DNA from: Terrimicrobiaceae bacterium
GTDB taxonomy: Bacteria; Verrucomicrobiota; Verrucomicrobiia; Chthoniobacterales; JAATET01
Direction: 5' to 3'
Length of the DNA stretch: 35,356 nucleotides
Assembly: GCA_028713285.1 (NCBI GenBank)
Contig: JAQTOP010000031.1
Span: forward strand, 1-35,356
The number at the start of each line of letters is the position of its first letter. The first letter of the stretch is position 1. Under the pieces are notes generated by a model that saw nothing but the letters and a program-made list of their open reading frames with translations, was not told the DNA's origin and did no database searches. The position numbers were made by a program, and so were the translations under genes. Of the stretch, positions 15,568-22,864 are shown in pieces.

Positions 15568-16901
15568 TCCCCGGCGACGGCTGTGGGAACGAGAATCGCG
15601 TCCGACATGCCGTGGAGCAGCTTTTTATCCTGCGGGCAGATCGTCGCCAGCGCGCCCGCGCATTTCACGCGATCCCCGCCGGGGAAGAAATACGGGCAGA
15701 GGCGCACCCGGCCTTTCATCGTCGCGAGCGCACCCGACTCCTCGTCAAGCCACGGATGCTCAAAGACGCGGCCCTTGTGGAATTGCTGGAGCAGGTGCGG
15801 CTGGTGGCCGTAGGCGGCGAGCGCCCCTTCGAGCGCCTCGCGCCACGCGCTGTGCGGAACGTCCTGCGCGACGATCACGCCGCGCGATCCCCACGCCCTG
15901 TCACTGAAGCCGCTCACCTTGAGAATGAGTTCGCGCTGCTTCTGGCTGAATGCGGCGACCTCGTCCCAGCTCTGCACTTCGAGCCGTGGCAGCACGGCGT
16001 GCGGCGGCAGCGGCGCGGGGTCGAGCAGCCACGTGTAGGGAATCACGCGCCGCAGGGCGGCGAGGGATTTCTCGCCGAGTTCGCGCAGCCAGTAGGCCTC
16101 GAGCGGGCGCAGCCAGAACAGCGCGAACCAGAGCTTCTCCTCGAGCTGGGGCTTGAATGGCGGCGTGACCCGCAGCGCGCCGGCGCGCGCCTTCTCGATC
16201 AACTGCCCGGCACAGCGAACATTCGCAAGGTCGAAGAGCTCGAAAAAGCGGTAAACGGTCGGCTGCCAGTCGTCGCGGGGCGCGTCATCGACGACGCGCC
16301 AGCGGCGGGTATCGCCCTGGCGTTCGTTGAGCCGCGCGGCGAGCCATTCCATCTCGGGGCGGTAGGTCGCGGCCTCGGCGGAGATCACGATGTCGCCGCC
16401 GGGCACGATGCCGGCGAATCCTTCCAGCATGCCGTGGGCCCCACCGAGAATGTCCTCTCCGAGCGCGGCGTATTCACGTCCGAGCCAGGCGGTGAGCCCG
16501 ATCCCGCCGGGCACGCTGTCGAGTTCGGCAATCGTAAATCCGTCGTCGGTGAGCACGAGATCGGGCCGGATGACAGTCGGAATTTCGTCGCGAAACATCC
16601 GATCACGCGCCGCCTCGATCAGCTCGGGCGGCTTGCCCCGATCAAGTAACCCGGCGATCCACGCCGGCTGGCGGCCCGCTGCGCTGAGGCGGTAGAGCTG
16701 GTTGCAGGCGCGGAGGAATTGATGCAGCCGGAAGCCGAGCTGATCGAGCTCCGCGGCCAGGTCGCGGGAGACGGGGAAGGCGCGCGGCGAGACCCGCCAA
16801 GCCTTGTCCTCGAACAAGCCGCCCGCCGGCAGCGCGGCTCTCACGCGCCGCGCGCGATCGAGCGACTCGCCGTCCGCGACGATGCCGGCCGACCCGCTCA
16901 T
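15564..16901 (-). CDS. Uncharacterised ATP-grasp-like protein
   Basis: This 445-residue cytoplasmic protein was not matched to a named family. The middle carries RPDLVLTDDGFTIAELDSVP followed by GGIGLTAWLG, resembling the ligand-binding part of glutathionylspermidine-synthase and circularly permuted ATP-grasp enzymes. The C-terminus has LLQQFHKGRVFEHPW and GRVRLCPYFFPGGDRVKCAG, consistent with an ATP-grasp metal/nucleotide site. Such enzymes form amide bonds using ATP. The ATG at 16901 overlaps the ruvA stop by ATGA, and its own stop overlaps the lipoprotein start. The upstream part of the longer frame is the ruvA region in another frame. The product and substrate are unknown. Confidence 0.6.
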   Translation of the reverse strand: MSGSAGIVADGESLDRARRVRAALPAGGLFEDKAWRVSPRAFPVSRDLAAELDQLGFRLHQFLRACNQLYRLSAAGRQPAWIAGLLDRGKPPELIEAARDRMFRDEIPTVIRPDLVLTDDGFTIAELDSVPGGIGLTAWLGREYAALGEDILGGAHGMLEGFAGIVPGGDIVISAEAATYRPEMEWLAARLNERQGDTRRWRVVDDAPRDDWQPTVYRFFELFDLANVRCAGQLIEKARAGALRVTPPFKPQLEEKLWFALFWLRPLEAYWLRELGEKSLAALRRVIPYTWLLDPAPLPPHAVLPRLEVQSWDEVAAFSQKQRELILKVSGFSDRAWGSRGVIVAQDVPHSAWREALEGALAAYGHQPHLLQQFHKGRVFEHPWLDEESGALATMKGRVRLCPYFFPGGDRVKCAGALATICPQDKKLLHGMSDAILVPTAVAGD

Positions 16902-17503
16902 CGGGTGAGAATTTTCAGCGCCTGACGCACGAGCACCTCGCTCTCGGCGTCGCCTTCGGTTTCGAGGGCGCGCCTCACCGCCTTGTGGGCATCGACCTGT
17001 TTGTAGCCGAGCGTGATGAGCGCGAGCACGGAGTCGTGAATGATCGTCTCGGCGGGGGTGGGTGCGTGTTTCGCGCTCGATGCCTCCCACTCCGCGGCGA
17101 CTCCCAGCTTGTCCTTCAGTTCCAGGACGACGCGCTCGGCGGTTTTTTTGCCGACGCCGCTTACCTTGGAGATCGCGGCGGTGTCGCCGGCGACGACGGC
17201 GGCCTTGAAATGCTCGACGCTCATGCCGCTGAGGATCGCGAGGGCGAGCTTCGGCCCGACACCGGTGACATGATGCACGAGCAGGCGGTAGAGATCCCGC
17301 TCGCTGCGCGTCCAGAAGCCGATGAGCAGGTGCTCGTCCTCCCGGACGACGAGGTGCGTGAGAATGCGAATCTCCGTGCCGGGGGGCGGCATCCGGTCGA
17401 AGCTGGAAAGCGGAATCAGGACTTGGTAGCCGACGCCGCGCACGTTAACGACAATCTGCGTGGGCAGCGCCTCCTCCAATTTGCCTTCCAGAAACGTGAT
17501 CAT
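16898..17503 (-). CDS. ruvA: Holliday junction branch migration protein RuvA
   Basis: This 201-residue protein matches the family length. The N-terminal OB-fold starts ITFLEGKLEEALPTQIVVNV. The middle has two helix-hairpin-helix motifs, LLVHHVTGVGPKLALAILSG and AISKVSGVGKKTAERVVLEL. The C-terminal domain III that contacts RuvB has VLALITLGYKQVDAHKAVRR. RuvA tetramers bind the four-way junction and load the RuvB motor. ruvB and ruvC are not adjacent. The longer frame upstream to 17656 has no RuvA-like sequence, so the ATG at 17503 is used. Confidence 0.97.
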   Translation of the reverse strand: MITFLEGKLEEALPTQIVVNVRGVGYQVLIPLSSFDRMPPPGTEIRILTHLVVREDEHLLIGFWTRSERDLYRLLVHHVTGVGPKLALAILSGMSVEHFKAAVVAGDTAAISKVSGVGKKTAERVVLELKDKLGVAAEWEASSAKHAPTPAETIIHDSVLALITLGYKQVDAHKAVRRALETEGDAESEVLVRQALKILTR

Positions 17504-17570
17504 CCTTCGACCGCAGACGAGTAGCAGACCGCGTGGGAAATACAAACCCGGCCCGCGTGCATGGTGTGTC

Positions 17571-18149
17571 ATGGCGTGTGTGGCGGCGGGGCTTTTCGTT
17601 TTTCCGGCCGCCGCGCAGGAGTCCACATGGCACATGCTCATCGAGCCCGCGTTCATGCGGCCGGATTACGCGTTCGCCATCGAGGGAACGAAGGCGACGG
17701 TCCTCACGCCTGCGCGCATCAGGGGCGGCGAGGCGAGCTATTTGACGAAGGACGAGTTCGCGGGCATGAAGATCGACCTCGATTCCATTCGACGCACAGC
17801 CCGGGCGGCGGCCACCGCGGTGCTGGCGGAGTTGAAACCCGAGTTCGTCCGCGACGCGAAGGGCGTGGTCCTTTTCGCAAGGATCACCTCCGATTCACCT
17901 GCGACGGCCAGCGCGGTGCTCGCGCCGGATTTTGCAGCGAAGTTCGCCGACACGCTCGGCCCGGACCTGCTGGTCGCCATCCCGAACCGCTACCGCATCT
18001 ACGTCTATCCCGCGCTGGCCAGCCGGTTCCAGGACACCGCCGAACTCGTGTTGCGCGACTACGAATTGTCGCCCTATCCCGTGAGCAAGGAAGTCTTCCG
18101 CATCACGCCGCAAGGGTTGAGGGCGGTGGGGACATTCGAGGGACCCTAG
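17571..18149 (+). CDS. Small exported protein, unknown function
   Basis: This 192-residue protein starts at the ATG at 17571 with a short signal peptide (ACVAAGLFVFPAAAQ) cleaved before the sequence ESTWHMLIEPAFMRPDYAFA. The mature part contains a predicted alpha/beta segment with GPDLLVAIPNRYRIYVYPAL and a tail RITPQGLRAVGTFEG. I do not recognise a family. The reading frame is open further upstream, but that part overlaps the 5' end of ruvA on the other strand and has no signal-like sequence. It is divergent from ruvA across 67 bases, and codon use is similar to its neighbours. Confidence 0.6.
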   Translation: MACVAAGLFVFPAAAQESTWHMLIEPAFMRPDYAFAIEGTKATVLTPARIRGGEASYLTKDEFAGMKIDLDSIRRTARAAATAVLAELKPEFVRDAKGVVLFARITSDSPATASAVLAPDFAAKFADTLGPDLLVAIPNRYRIYVYPALASRFQDTAELVLRDYELSPYPVSKEVFRITPQGLRAVGTFEGP

Positions 18150-18181
18150 GACCCGCGGCAGCGCGCTGGCGCAGGTCCGGT

Positions 18182-18494
18182 TCATTTCGATTTGGCGAGA
18201 TCGGGCATGCCCTGGAAATCCACGACGACTGCGGGTTTGTCGCCGACCGCCGAGGCATCGTGGCCGGAGGGCCGCAGCGAAACATCGCTGGGCCGGGCGG
18301 TCTCCTTGGCGGAAATCTTGGGGTGCCACCGAAGCGAGCGGCGCCCTCCAGCAGGCGGAGTCCCCCTGGACAAGGCGGCCCCGCTCGCCGGCGACTTCTT
18401 TGAGCAAGCCAAAACGGTCGCCGGTCCCGACGTCGTGAACTCGCTGGTCCAGCAAATTCCCGCGCTTAAGTCGCTGCTCGGAGGCGCCGCGTAA
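18182..18494. other. Uncertain coding remnants on both strands
   Basis: No convincing complete gene fills 18150-18514. On the plus strand the last 40 codons before the TAA at 18492-18494 read like a real C-terminus (LDKAAPLAGDFFEQ ... VVNSLVQQIPALKSLLGG), but the frame upstream of about 18370 looks non-coding. On the minus strand the 40 codons before the stop at 18182 also look protein-like (DKPAVVVDFQGMPDLAKSK). The two good ends point away from each other, as if two genes lost their 5' parts at about 18340. Annotated as possible decay rather than a gene. Confidence 0.3.
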
Positions 18495-18514
18495 ACCCCC
18501 GACAATTGCATCAA

Positions 18515-18774
18515 ATGGGCATCCTTTCCTGGCTTCTTCTCGGCCTCATCGCCGGCGCGTTCGCCAAGTTTATTGTTCCCGGCAAAGATCCGGGGGGATT
18601 TTCGTGACCATGCTGATCGGTGTTGCCGGCGGCCTCTGCGGCGGCTTCCTCGGCAGCTTCATCGGGCTTGGGAAACTGGAATCCTTCGACCTGGGCAGCA
18701 TCCTCATAGCCACATTGGGCGCGGTTCTGCTGCTTGTCGTTTACCGCATCGTCCGAGGGTCCACCCGCAAATAG
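18515..18774 (+). pseudogene. Frameshifted GlsB/YeaQ/YmgE-family membrane protein
   Basis: The ATG at 18515 begins GILSWLLLGLIAGAFAKFIV then PGKDPGG, the N-terminus of the transglycosylase-associated GlsB/YeaQ/YmgE family of small stress membrane proteins. The frame then hits TGA at 18605-18607. One frame over, directly after the six-G run at 18592-18597, the rest of the family continues: VTMLIGVAGGLCGGFLGSFI, GLGKLESFDLGSILIATLGA, and a C-terminal helix to TAG at 18772-18774. Adding one G to the run would restore an 86-residue protein of normal length. It is either a recent pseudogene, a slippage-controlled gene, or a homopolymer sequencing error. Confidence 0.85.
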
Positions 18775-18902
18775 GACGAGAACGAACGGGCATTGCGGTC
18801 GCCGGTTTTCGCATCGCATATTCTCGCGGGCGTCCGCCTCGACGGGTCAATGGCCTGTTTAATTCGCCAGTTCGCTGGGTCTGGGCTCGAATTTCATTCG
18901 GT

Positions 18903-19796
18903 TTACTCCGGCACCAGGCGCTTTCCAGGCGAAACAATCGACCGGGCAAAGGGGTTCAGCCGTTCCATCAATTCCGCCGACGGCTCATAACCAAACCGGG
19001 AGCGGTTCCAGGCGGAGCCGTAGCGAAAGACGGCGATGCGCCGCTCGCCCGGATTCACCCGCCGGGCGGACCCGTGGCAGGTCGCATCCACGAAAACGAT
19101 CCCGTCGCCCGCCTTCATGTGGACCTCGACCGCGCCCGGAATGCCGTCCAGGGACGCGCCGCCGCCCTCGTCCGACCAGGCGTTCTTTTCGCGATGGCGC
19201 TTGAATTCCGGATGGAAGAGGTTGGATTTATGCGAGCCGGGAATGACCATGGTCGCGCCATCGCCCGGGCCGATGTCGTTGAATGCAAAGAGCAGATTGA
19301 GCTGCCCGCTTGCGAAACGGCCGTTGTGGTAGTCGTATTTGATCCGCTTGCAAAGTTCGTGCCCTCCGGAATGAATCGGGATGGACTCGCCGGGGCCGCG
19401 GATATTGAAAAAGTTTTCGTCGATGAACATGGGCCCCTGCAGGCGGTCATAGGCGTCGCCGCCGACAAAGCGAAACGCGTAATTGATGTAGCCCGGATGA
19501 TCGATCAGTTTCTCGAAGGGCGCGCCCGCTTCATAAATCTGCTGATAGCTAATGCCCCGGTGTTCCGGATGATCCTCGCGGTGAATGCGCCCGTGCCAGC
19601 CATTGCGCGGAACCGAACGGGGAATCCTGTCCACGCAGGCGTTGCAGGCATCGACTTCTTCTTTGCTTAGAACCCCGCGCAGGACAACAAAACCCTGCAG
19701 GTCGAAAAGATACTCGTCGAGTTCGCTCGGGACGGCGGCATCCGGGCAATCCACGGGCGGCGGAGAAATATGATGGTCGTGATAATGGCTTTGCAT
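18903..19796 (-). CDS. Phytanoyl-CoA dioxygenase (PhyH) family protein
   Basis: This 297-residue Fe(II)/2-oxoglutarate oxygenase-like protein carries LDEYLFDLQGFVVLRGVLS, the opening of PhyH proteins, and YHNGRFASGQLNLLFAFNDI followed by GPGDGATMVIPGSHKSN, the conserved double-stranded beta-helix core. The distal metal histidine is in DATCHGSARR (H241), and R258 in RRIAVFRYG fits the 2-oxoglutarate arginine. The proximal site reads IHSGGHE (H142-S143-G144) instead of the usual HxD. Substrates of this branch are unknown. It is divergent from an AraC regulator across 75 bases, so it is probably that regulator's target. The ATG at 19796 is the natural start. Confidence 0.88.
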   Translation of the reverse strand: MQSHYHDHHISPPPVDCPDAAVPSELDEYLFDLQGFVVLRGVLSKEEVDACNACVDRIPRSVPRNGWHGRIHREDHPEHRGISYQQIYEAGAPFEKLIDHPGYINYAFRFVGGDAYDRLQGPMFIDENFFNIRGPGESIPIHSGGHELCKRIKYDYHNGRFASGQLNLLFAFNDIGPGDGATMVIPGSHKSNLFHPEFKRHREKNAWSDEGGGASLDGIPGAVEVHMKAGDGIVFVDATCHGSARRVNPGERRIAVFRYGSAWNRSRFGYEPSAELMERLNPFARSIVSPGKRLVPE

Positions 19797-19823
19797 GCGG
19801 GCGATGTTAGCGGAACCTCGGAG

Positions 19824-19857
19824 ATTGTTCTTGCCGACTCGCGTGAAATTATTCTTG
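19824..19857 (+). promoter_or_regulatory. Candidate AraC-type operator direct repeat
   Basis: In the 75-base region between the divergent dioxygenase and AraC genes, ATTGTTCTTG (19824-19833) and ATTATTCTTG (19848-19857) match at 9 of 10 positions, with starts 24 bases apart. Direct repeats about two helical turns apart are the usual arrangement for AraC-family binding sites. No clear -10/-35 pair was identified. Confidence 0.45.
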
Positions 19858-19871
19858 ATTGGTAACTTTTC

Positions 19872-20759
19872 ATGGGTCGCCGCATCCTCATCGGGGCCGA
19901 GCAGGCGGAGAGCGTCCGCGCCCTGGGCTTCCGCGTATGGAAGCCGGGCGGGCCGTTCCACATGCCTGCAGCGCACACCCATTCCGATGTGGAGGTGAAT
20001 TTTTTACTTTCCGGCGGGGTGACGTATCTTCACGGCGGGGTGGTTGCGACCGTCAAGCCCCTTCACTTCACCGCATTCTGGGGAGGAGTTCCCCACTGCA
20101 CCATTTCGTCCGGGGACGGATCGCAAGGCTTTATCATGACCCTGCCGTCGGCCTGGCTGCTCGAATGGCAACTTCCTCACAACGTGCCGGCGCGCCTTTT
20201 TTCGGGCGAAGTTTTTTCCGGCAGCCCCAACCCTACGGATCCCCACTTGCTCGAACGATGGCTGATGGATTTCGATAGCGGCGCCGCCGACCGGCGTCGG
20301 ATTTTGCTCCTGGAGATTCAGGCGCGTTTTCACCGGCTTGCGCTGGAGCAGCCCGAAGCCGCGGTCCGAACGACCGCAAAGAATTTCGCCCCGCGGTCGG
20401 GTCTCGTGCAGGTGGGCCGGATCACCGACTGCATTGCGCGGCGATACCGGGAACCGCTTTCGGTCGATGGGATCGCGGCGGAGGTCGGCCTGCACGGCAA
20501 ATACATGATGCGCCTGTTCAAGCAGCTCAGCGGCATGAGCGTGTGGGAATATGTGTGCCGCATGCGCCTGTCGCACGCTCAGCGCCTGCTGCTGACGACC
20601 GACATGAAGGTGATCGACATCGCGCTCGATGCGGGTTTTGCGTCGCTTGGGCCGTTCTATCGCGCCTTTGCCGCCTACTGTCCCGGCATCGAGCGGCCGC
20701 TCGATTACCGCCGCGGCCTGGAACGACTGGTGCGCCGGAGAGACCCGCGTCCGGCCTGA
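19872..20759 (+). CDS. AraC-family transcriptional regulator
   Basis: This 295-residue protein has an N-terminal cupin-like sensing domain (HTHSDVEVNFLLSGGVTYLHG) and a C-terminal double helix-turn-helix. The first is LSVDGIAAEVGLHGKYMMRL, followed by FKQLSGMSVWEYVCRMRLSH. The second is VIDIALDAGFASLGPFYRAF, ending in CPGIERPLDYRR. In AraC proteins the cupin binds a small ligand and the helix-turn-helix pair binds two half-sites. The divergent dioxygenase and the direct repeats between the genes suggest that it controls that gene and possibly itself. Confidence 0.93.
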   Translation: MGRRILIGAEQAESVRALGFRVWKPGGPFHMPAAHTHSDVEVNFLLSGGVTYLHGGVVATVKPLHFTAFWGGVPHCTISSGDGSQGFIMTLPSAWLLEWQLPHNVPARLFSGEVFSGSPNPTDPHLLERWLMDFDSGAADRRRILLLEIQARFHRLALEQPEAAVRTTAKNFAPRSGLVQVGRITDCIARRYREPLSVDGIAAEVGLHGKYMMRLFKQLSGMSVWEYVCRMRLSHAQRLLLTTDMKVIDIALDAGFASLGPFYRAFAAYCPGIERPLDYRRGLERLVRRRDPRPA

Positions 20760-20827
20760 TCGCGGACGGGGCGGATTTTTCTTTGCGCCTTTCCGTCGGG
20801 CATTCCGTCGGCTAGCCTGCGGCGAGC

Positions 20828-21418
20828 ATGCTCGACGACATCCGGAAAGTTCTCTTCCACGAATCGACGATCCTCAGCCGACTGGACGAACTCGCGCACG
20901 AGCTCACGACGGACTATCGCGGCAAGGATCTCACCGTCATCGCCATCCTCAATGGCAGCTTCGTTTTCATGGCGGACCTGCTGCGGCGCGTGCCGCTGCC
21001 GCTCCAGGTGGATTGCCTGAGCGTGTCGAGCTATCACGGCACGCAGACAACCGGCCTGGTGAACTTCCGTCAAAACGGGGTGGCCGACCTCCGCAACCGC
21101 CACGTCCTCCTGCTGGACGACATCCTCGACAGCGGCCACACGCTCCACGCGATACGCGAGCGTCTGTGCGGCGGCGAAGACGCCCCGGGCGGATGCGGCG
21201 CGCTGAGCTTTCGCACCTGCGTGCTGCTGCGCAAGAACGTCGAGCGGGCCCGCGAGGTCGATGCCGACTACGTCGCCTTCGATATTCCGAACGAATTCGT
21301 CGTCGGCTACGGCCTCGATTACAACGAAAACTACCGCAATCTCCCGTTCGTCGGCGTGCTCACCGAGGCCGCCATTCTGCGCGGCATGCGGGCGGTCGAG
21401 CCGACGCACAGTCCATGA
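20828..21418 (+). CDS. hpt: Hypoxanthine phosphoribosyltransferase
   Basis: This 196-residue purine-salvage enzyme transfers phosphoribose from PRPP to hypoxanthine or guanine. It shows VIAILNGSFVFMADLLRRV (first loop), the metal/PRPP motif HVLLLDDILDSGHTLHAIRE, and the C-terminal purine site YVAFDIPNEFVVGYGLDYNE followed by NYRNLPFVGVL. A short insertion rich in Gly and Cys (CGGEDAPGGCGALS) lies after the PRPP loop. The start is the ATG at 20828, and the stop overlaps the next start by ATGA. Confidence 0.95.
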   Translation: MLDDIRKVLFHESTILSRLDELAHELTTDYRGKDLTVIAILNGSFVFMADLLRRVPLPLQVDCLSVSSYHGTQTTGLVNFRQNGVADLRNRHVLLLDDILDSGHTLHAIRERLCGGEDAPGGCGALSFRTCVLLRKNVERAREVDADYVAFDIPNEFVVGYGLDYNENYRNLPFVGVLTEAAILRGMRAVEPTHSP

Positions 21419-21654
21419 CGACCCGGGTCGAGTTTTATGCCGTGTTTCGCGATTTGACCGGCGCGAGCGAGATCGCCGTCCCGCTGCCCGAGGGTGGCAC
21501 GGTGGAGATGCTGCTCGCCGATCTTTACAAAAGATTTCCGACTCTCGCGAAGTGGGACGAACGACTTGTGATCGCTGCGGATCTCGATTACGTCGAACGC
21601 GTGCATGTGATTCGTCCCGGCGAGGTCATTTCCATCATCCCTCCGGACGAATGA
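21415..21654 (+). CDS. MoaD/ThiS-like ubiquitin-fold protein lacking the Gly-Gly tail
   Basis: This 79-residue protein begins TRVEFYAVFRDLTGASEIAV and has the hydrophobic pattern of the beta-grasp MoaD/ThiS family (MLLADLYKRFPTLAKW, then HVIRPGEVISIIPP). MoaD and ThiS end in Gly-Gly, which is adenylated and carries the sulfur; here the protein stops at PPDE, so the reactive tail is absent and the usual sulfur-carrier chemistry could not occur. No other molybdopterin or thiazole gene is in the window. It is translated with hpt by an ATGA overlap. Alternatives are a structural beta-grasp protein or a gene that lost its end. Confidence 0.75.
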   Translation: MTTRVEFYAVFRDLTGASEIAVPLPEGGTVEMLLADLYKRFPTLAKWDERLVIAADLDYVERVHVIRPGEVISIIPPDE

Positions 21655-21666
21655 GCGAATCGAAGT

Positions 21667-21765
21667 GGGGGAGCGCGGGCGTCCAGCCTGCATCGCCCGG
21701 CATCCTGCCGGATGGATGTCTTCGGCAGGATGCCGAAGACCACAGGCTGGAAGCCCGCGCTCCCC
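21667..21765. repeat. Nested palindromic intergenic repeat
   Basis: The outer arms GGGAGCGCGGGCGTCCAGCC and GGCTGGAAGCCCGCGCTCCC pair with one mismatch. Inside them CATCCTGCC (21701-21709) and GGCAGGATG (21724-21732) pair perfectly. The element fills the gap between two convergent genes, so it may serve as a two-way terminator, and it resembles dispersed 'ccaggctggaagcc' repeats I associate with Verrucomicrobia. Confidence 0.75.
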
Positions 21766-21769
21766 GAGG

Positions 21770-22864
21770 TCACTCGCCGGCCTGGAGACCGACGACCGCG
21801 CCCGCGTAGCCGGTCATTTCGAGATAACCGGCCGCCGTTGCGGGCTTTCCATCCCGTGTGCCCGATGCCGAGACGGCGCCTTCCCAATAGGCGATGGGTT
21901 TAAGTCTCAATTCCTGGTCGTTCATCCGTGCCGCGACTTCCACGTCGAGTGCGAGACGCGGCACGCGCAGCCGCCAGCCCGTCGGGTAGGCAGCGCCGGT
22001 CGAGGCGCTCTTCCACGTCGCGATGGGGTCGAGCGTAAAGTCCGCATTCGCGATGCGGGTGACTGCGCCACCCGCACCGATCCAGCTCCCGCCCGACCAA
22101 TGGTCACGATCGCCATTTTTCGTTCGCAGTTGGAAGAGCATCAATTCCGTGCCGTCCGCGAATTGCAGACTGAACCAATCCCAGCCGACCTGGTGCGGCG
22201 CGAGCTGGTTGCTGGCCCACTCGTGGTCGAACCAACTGAGCCCGCTGACGGACAGGGTCTCGCCGCCGGTCGTGACCGTGCCGCTGGTTTCCAGCCGCGT
22301 GAGCGAGTAATAGTGCGAGGCGCGGCCTGCGCCGTCTGCCTTCTGGCTGACGCCATTTTCGCCGTGGATCGCCGGCGGTTTTGCGGAGCGCAGCGTGAGA
22401 TCGAACGATTTCCCCGCGTCGCGGCCGACGAGATGGAACGCCCCGCCGGGACGCAGTTCCAGCGAACACGCATCGATCCAGGCGATCCGGCGGCCATCGT
22501 CGAATCCCGCTTCGCCGAACGCGCCGCGGCTGAGAAGTTGATTGAACAGGAATTTGCCGCGAGACAGGTCGGACAGCGCGAAGTGCGCAAATTTGAGGTC
22601 GGCCGTGATGAAGCGCGATCCGCCGGAGAGCCGTTCGGCGGGAGGAATCACACCCTGCCGAAAGAACGTGAGTTGATAGCCGAACGCGCGGCCGTCCTTC
22701 GCCTGGAGATTGCCGGTGAAATACCACCACTCGGTCTTGAAGCCGGGATGGTTCCGGTGGTCGCGCGGGAATTCGTAGTGCCAGCCGGGAAGCGCGAGCT
22801 GCCAGGGCGGTTCCGCGGCCGCGGCGGCGAGGCAGATGAAGACGATGGCGGCGAGCCTAGCCAT
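21770..22864 (-). CDS. CrtC/AttH lipocalin-like secreted protein
   Basis: This 364-residue protein has a signal peptide (ARLAAIVFICLAAAAAEPPW) and the lipocalin-like CrtC N-terminal/AttH domain. The markers are FPRDHRNHPGFKTEWWYFTG, RAFGYQLTFFRQGV, then SGLSWFDHEWASNQLAPHQV followed by GWDWFSLQFADGTELMLFQL. The family includes carotenoid 1,2-hydratase and uncharacterised secreted proteins often encoded beside ABC exporters of the LolCDE/MacB type; no carotenoid or ABC gene is nearby. A role in handling lipids outside the cytoplasm is reasonable but unproved. Its ATG overlaps the rmuC stop by eight bases. Confidence 0.9.
   Translation of the reverse strand: MARLAAIVFICLAAAAAEPPWQLALPGWHYEFPRDHRNHPGFKTEWWYFTGNLQAKDGRAFGYQLTFFRQGVIPPAERLSGGSRFITADLKFAHFALSDLSRGKFLFNQLLSRGAFGEAGFDDGRRIAWIDACSLELRPGGAFHLVGRDAGKSFDLTLRSAKPPAIHGENGVSQKADGAGRASHYYSLTRLETSGTVTTGGETLSVSGLSWFDHEWASNQLAPHQVGWDWFSLQFADGTELMLFQLRTKNGDRDHWSGGSWIGAGGAVTRIANADFTLDPIATWKSASTGAAYPTGWRLRVPRLALDVEVAARMNDQELRLKPIAYWEGAVSASGTRDGKPATAAGYLEMTGYAGAVVGLQAGE

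Noticed and set aside
18192-18494. An intact 100-residue gene on the plus strand
   Set aside because: Only the last 40 codons look protein-like; the front half looks like shifted-frame sequence and no ribosome binding site is seen.
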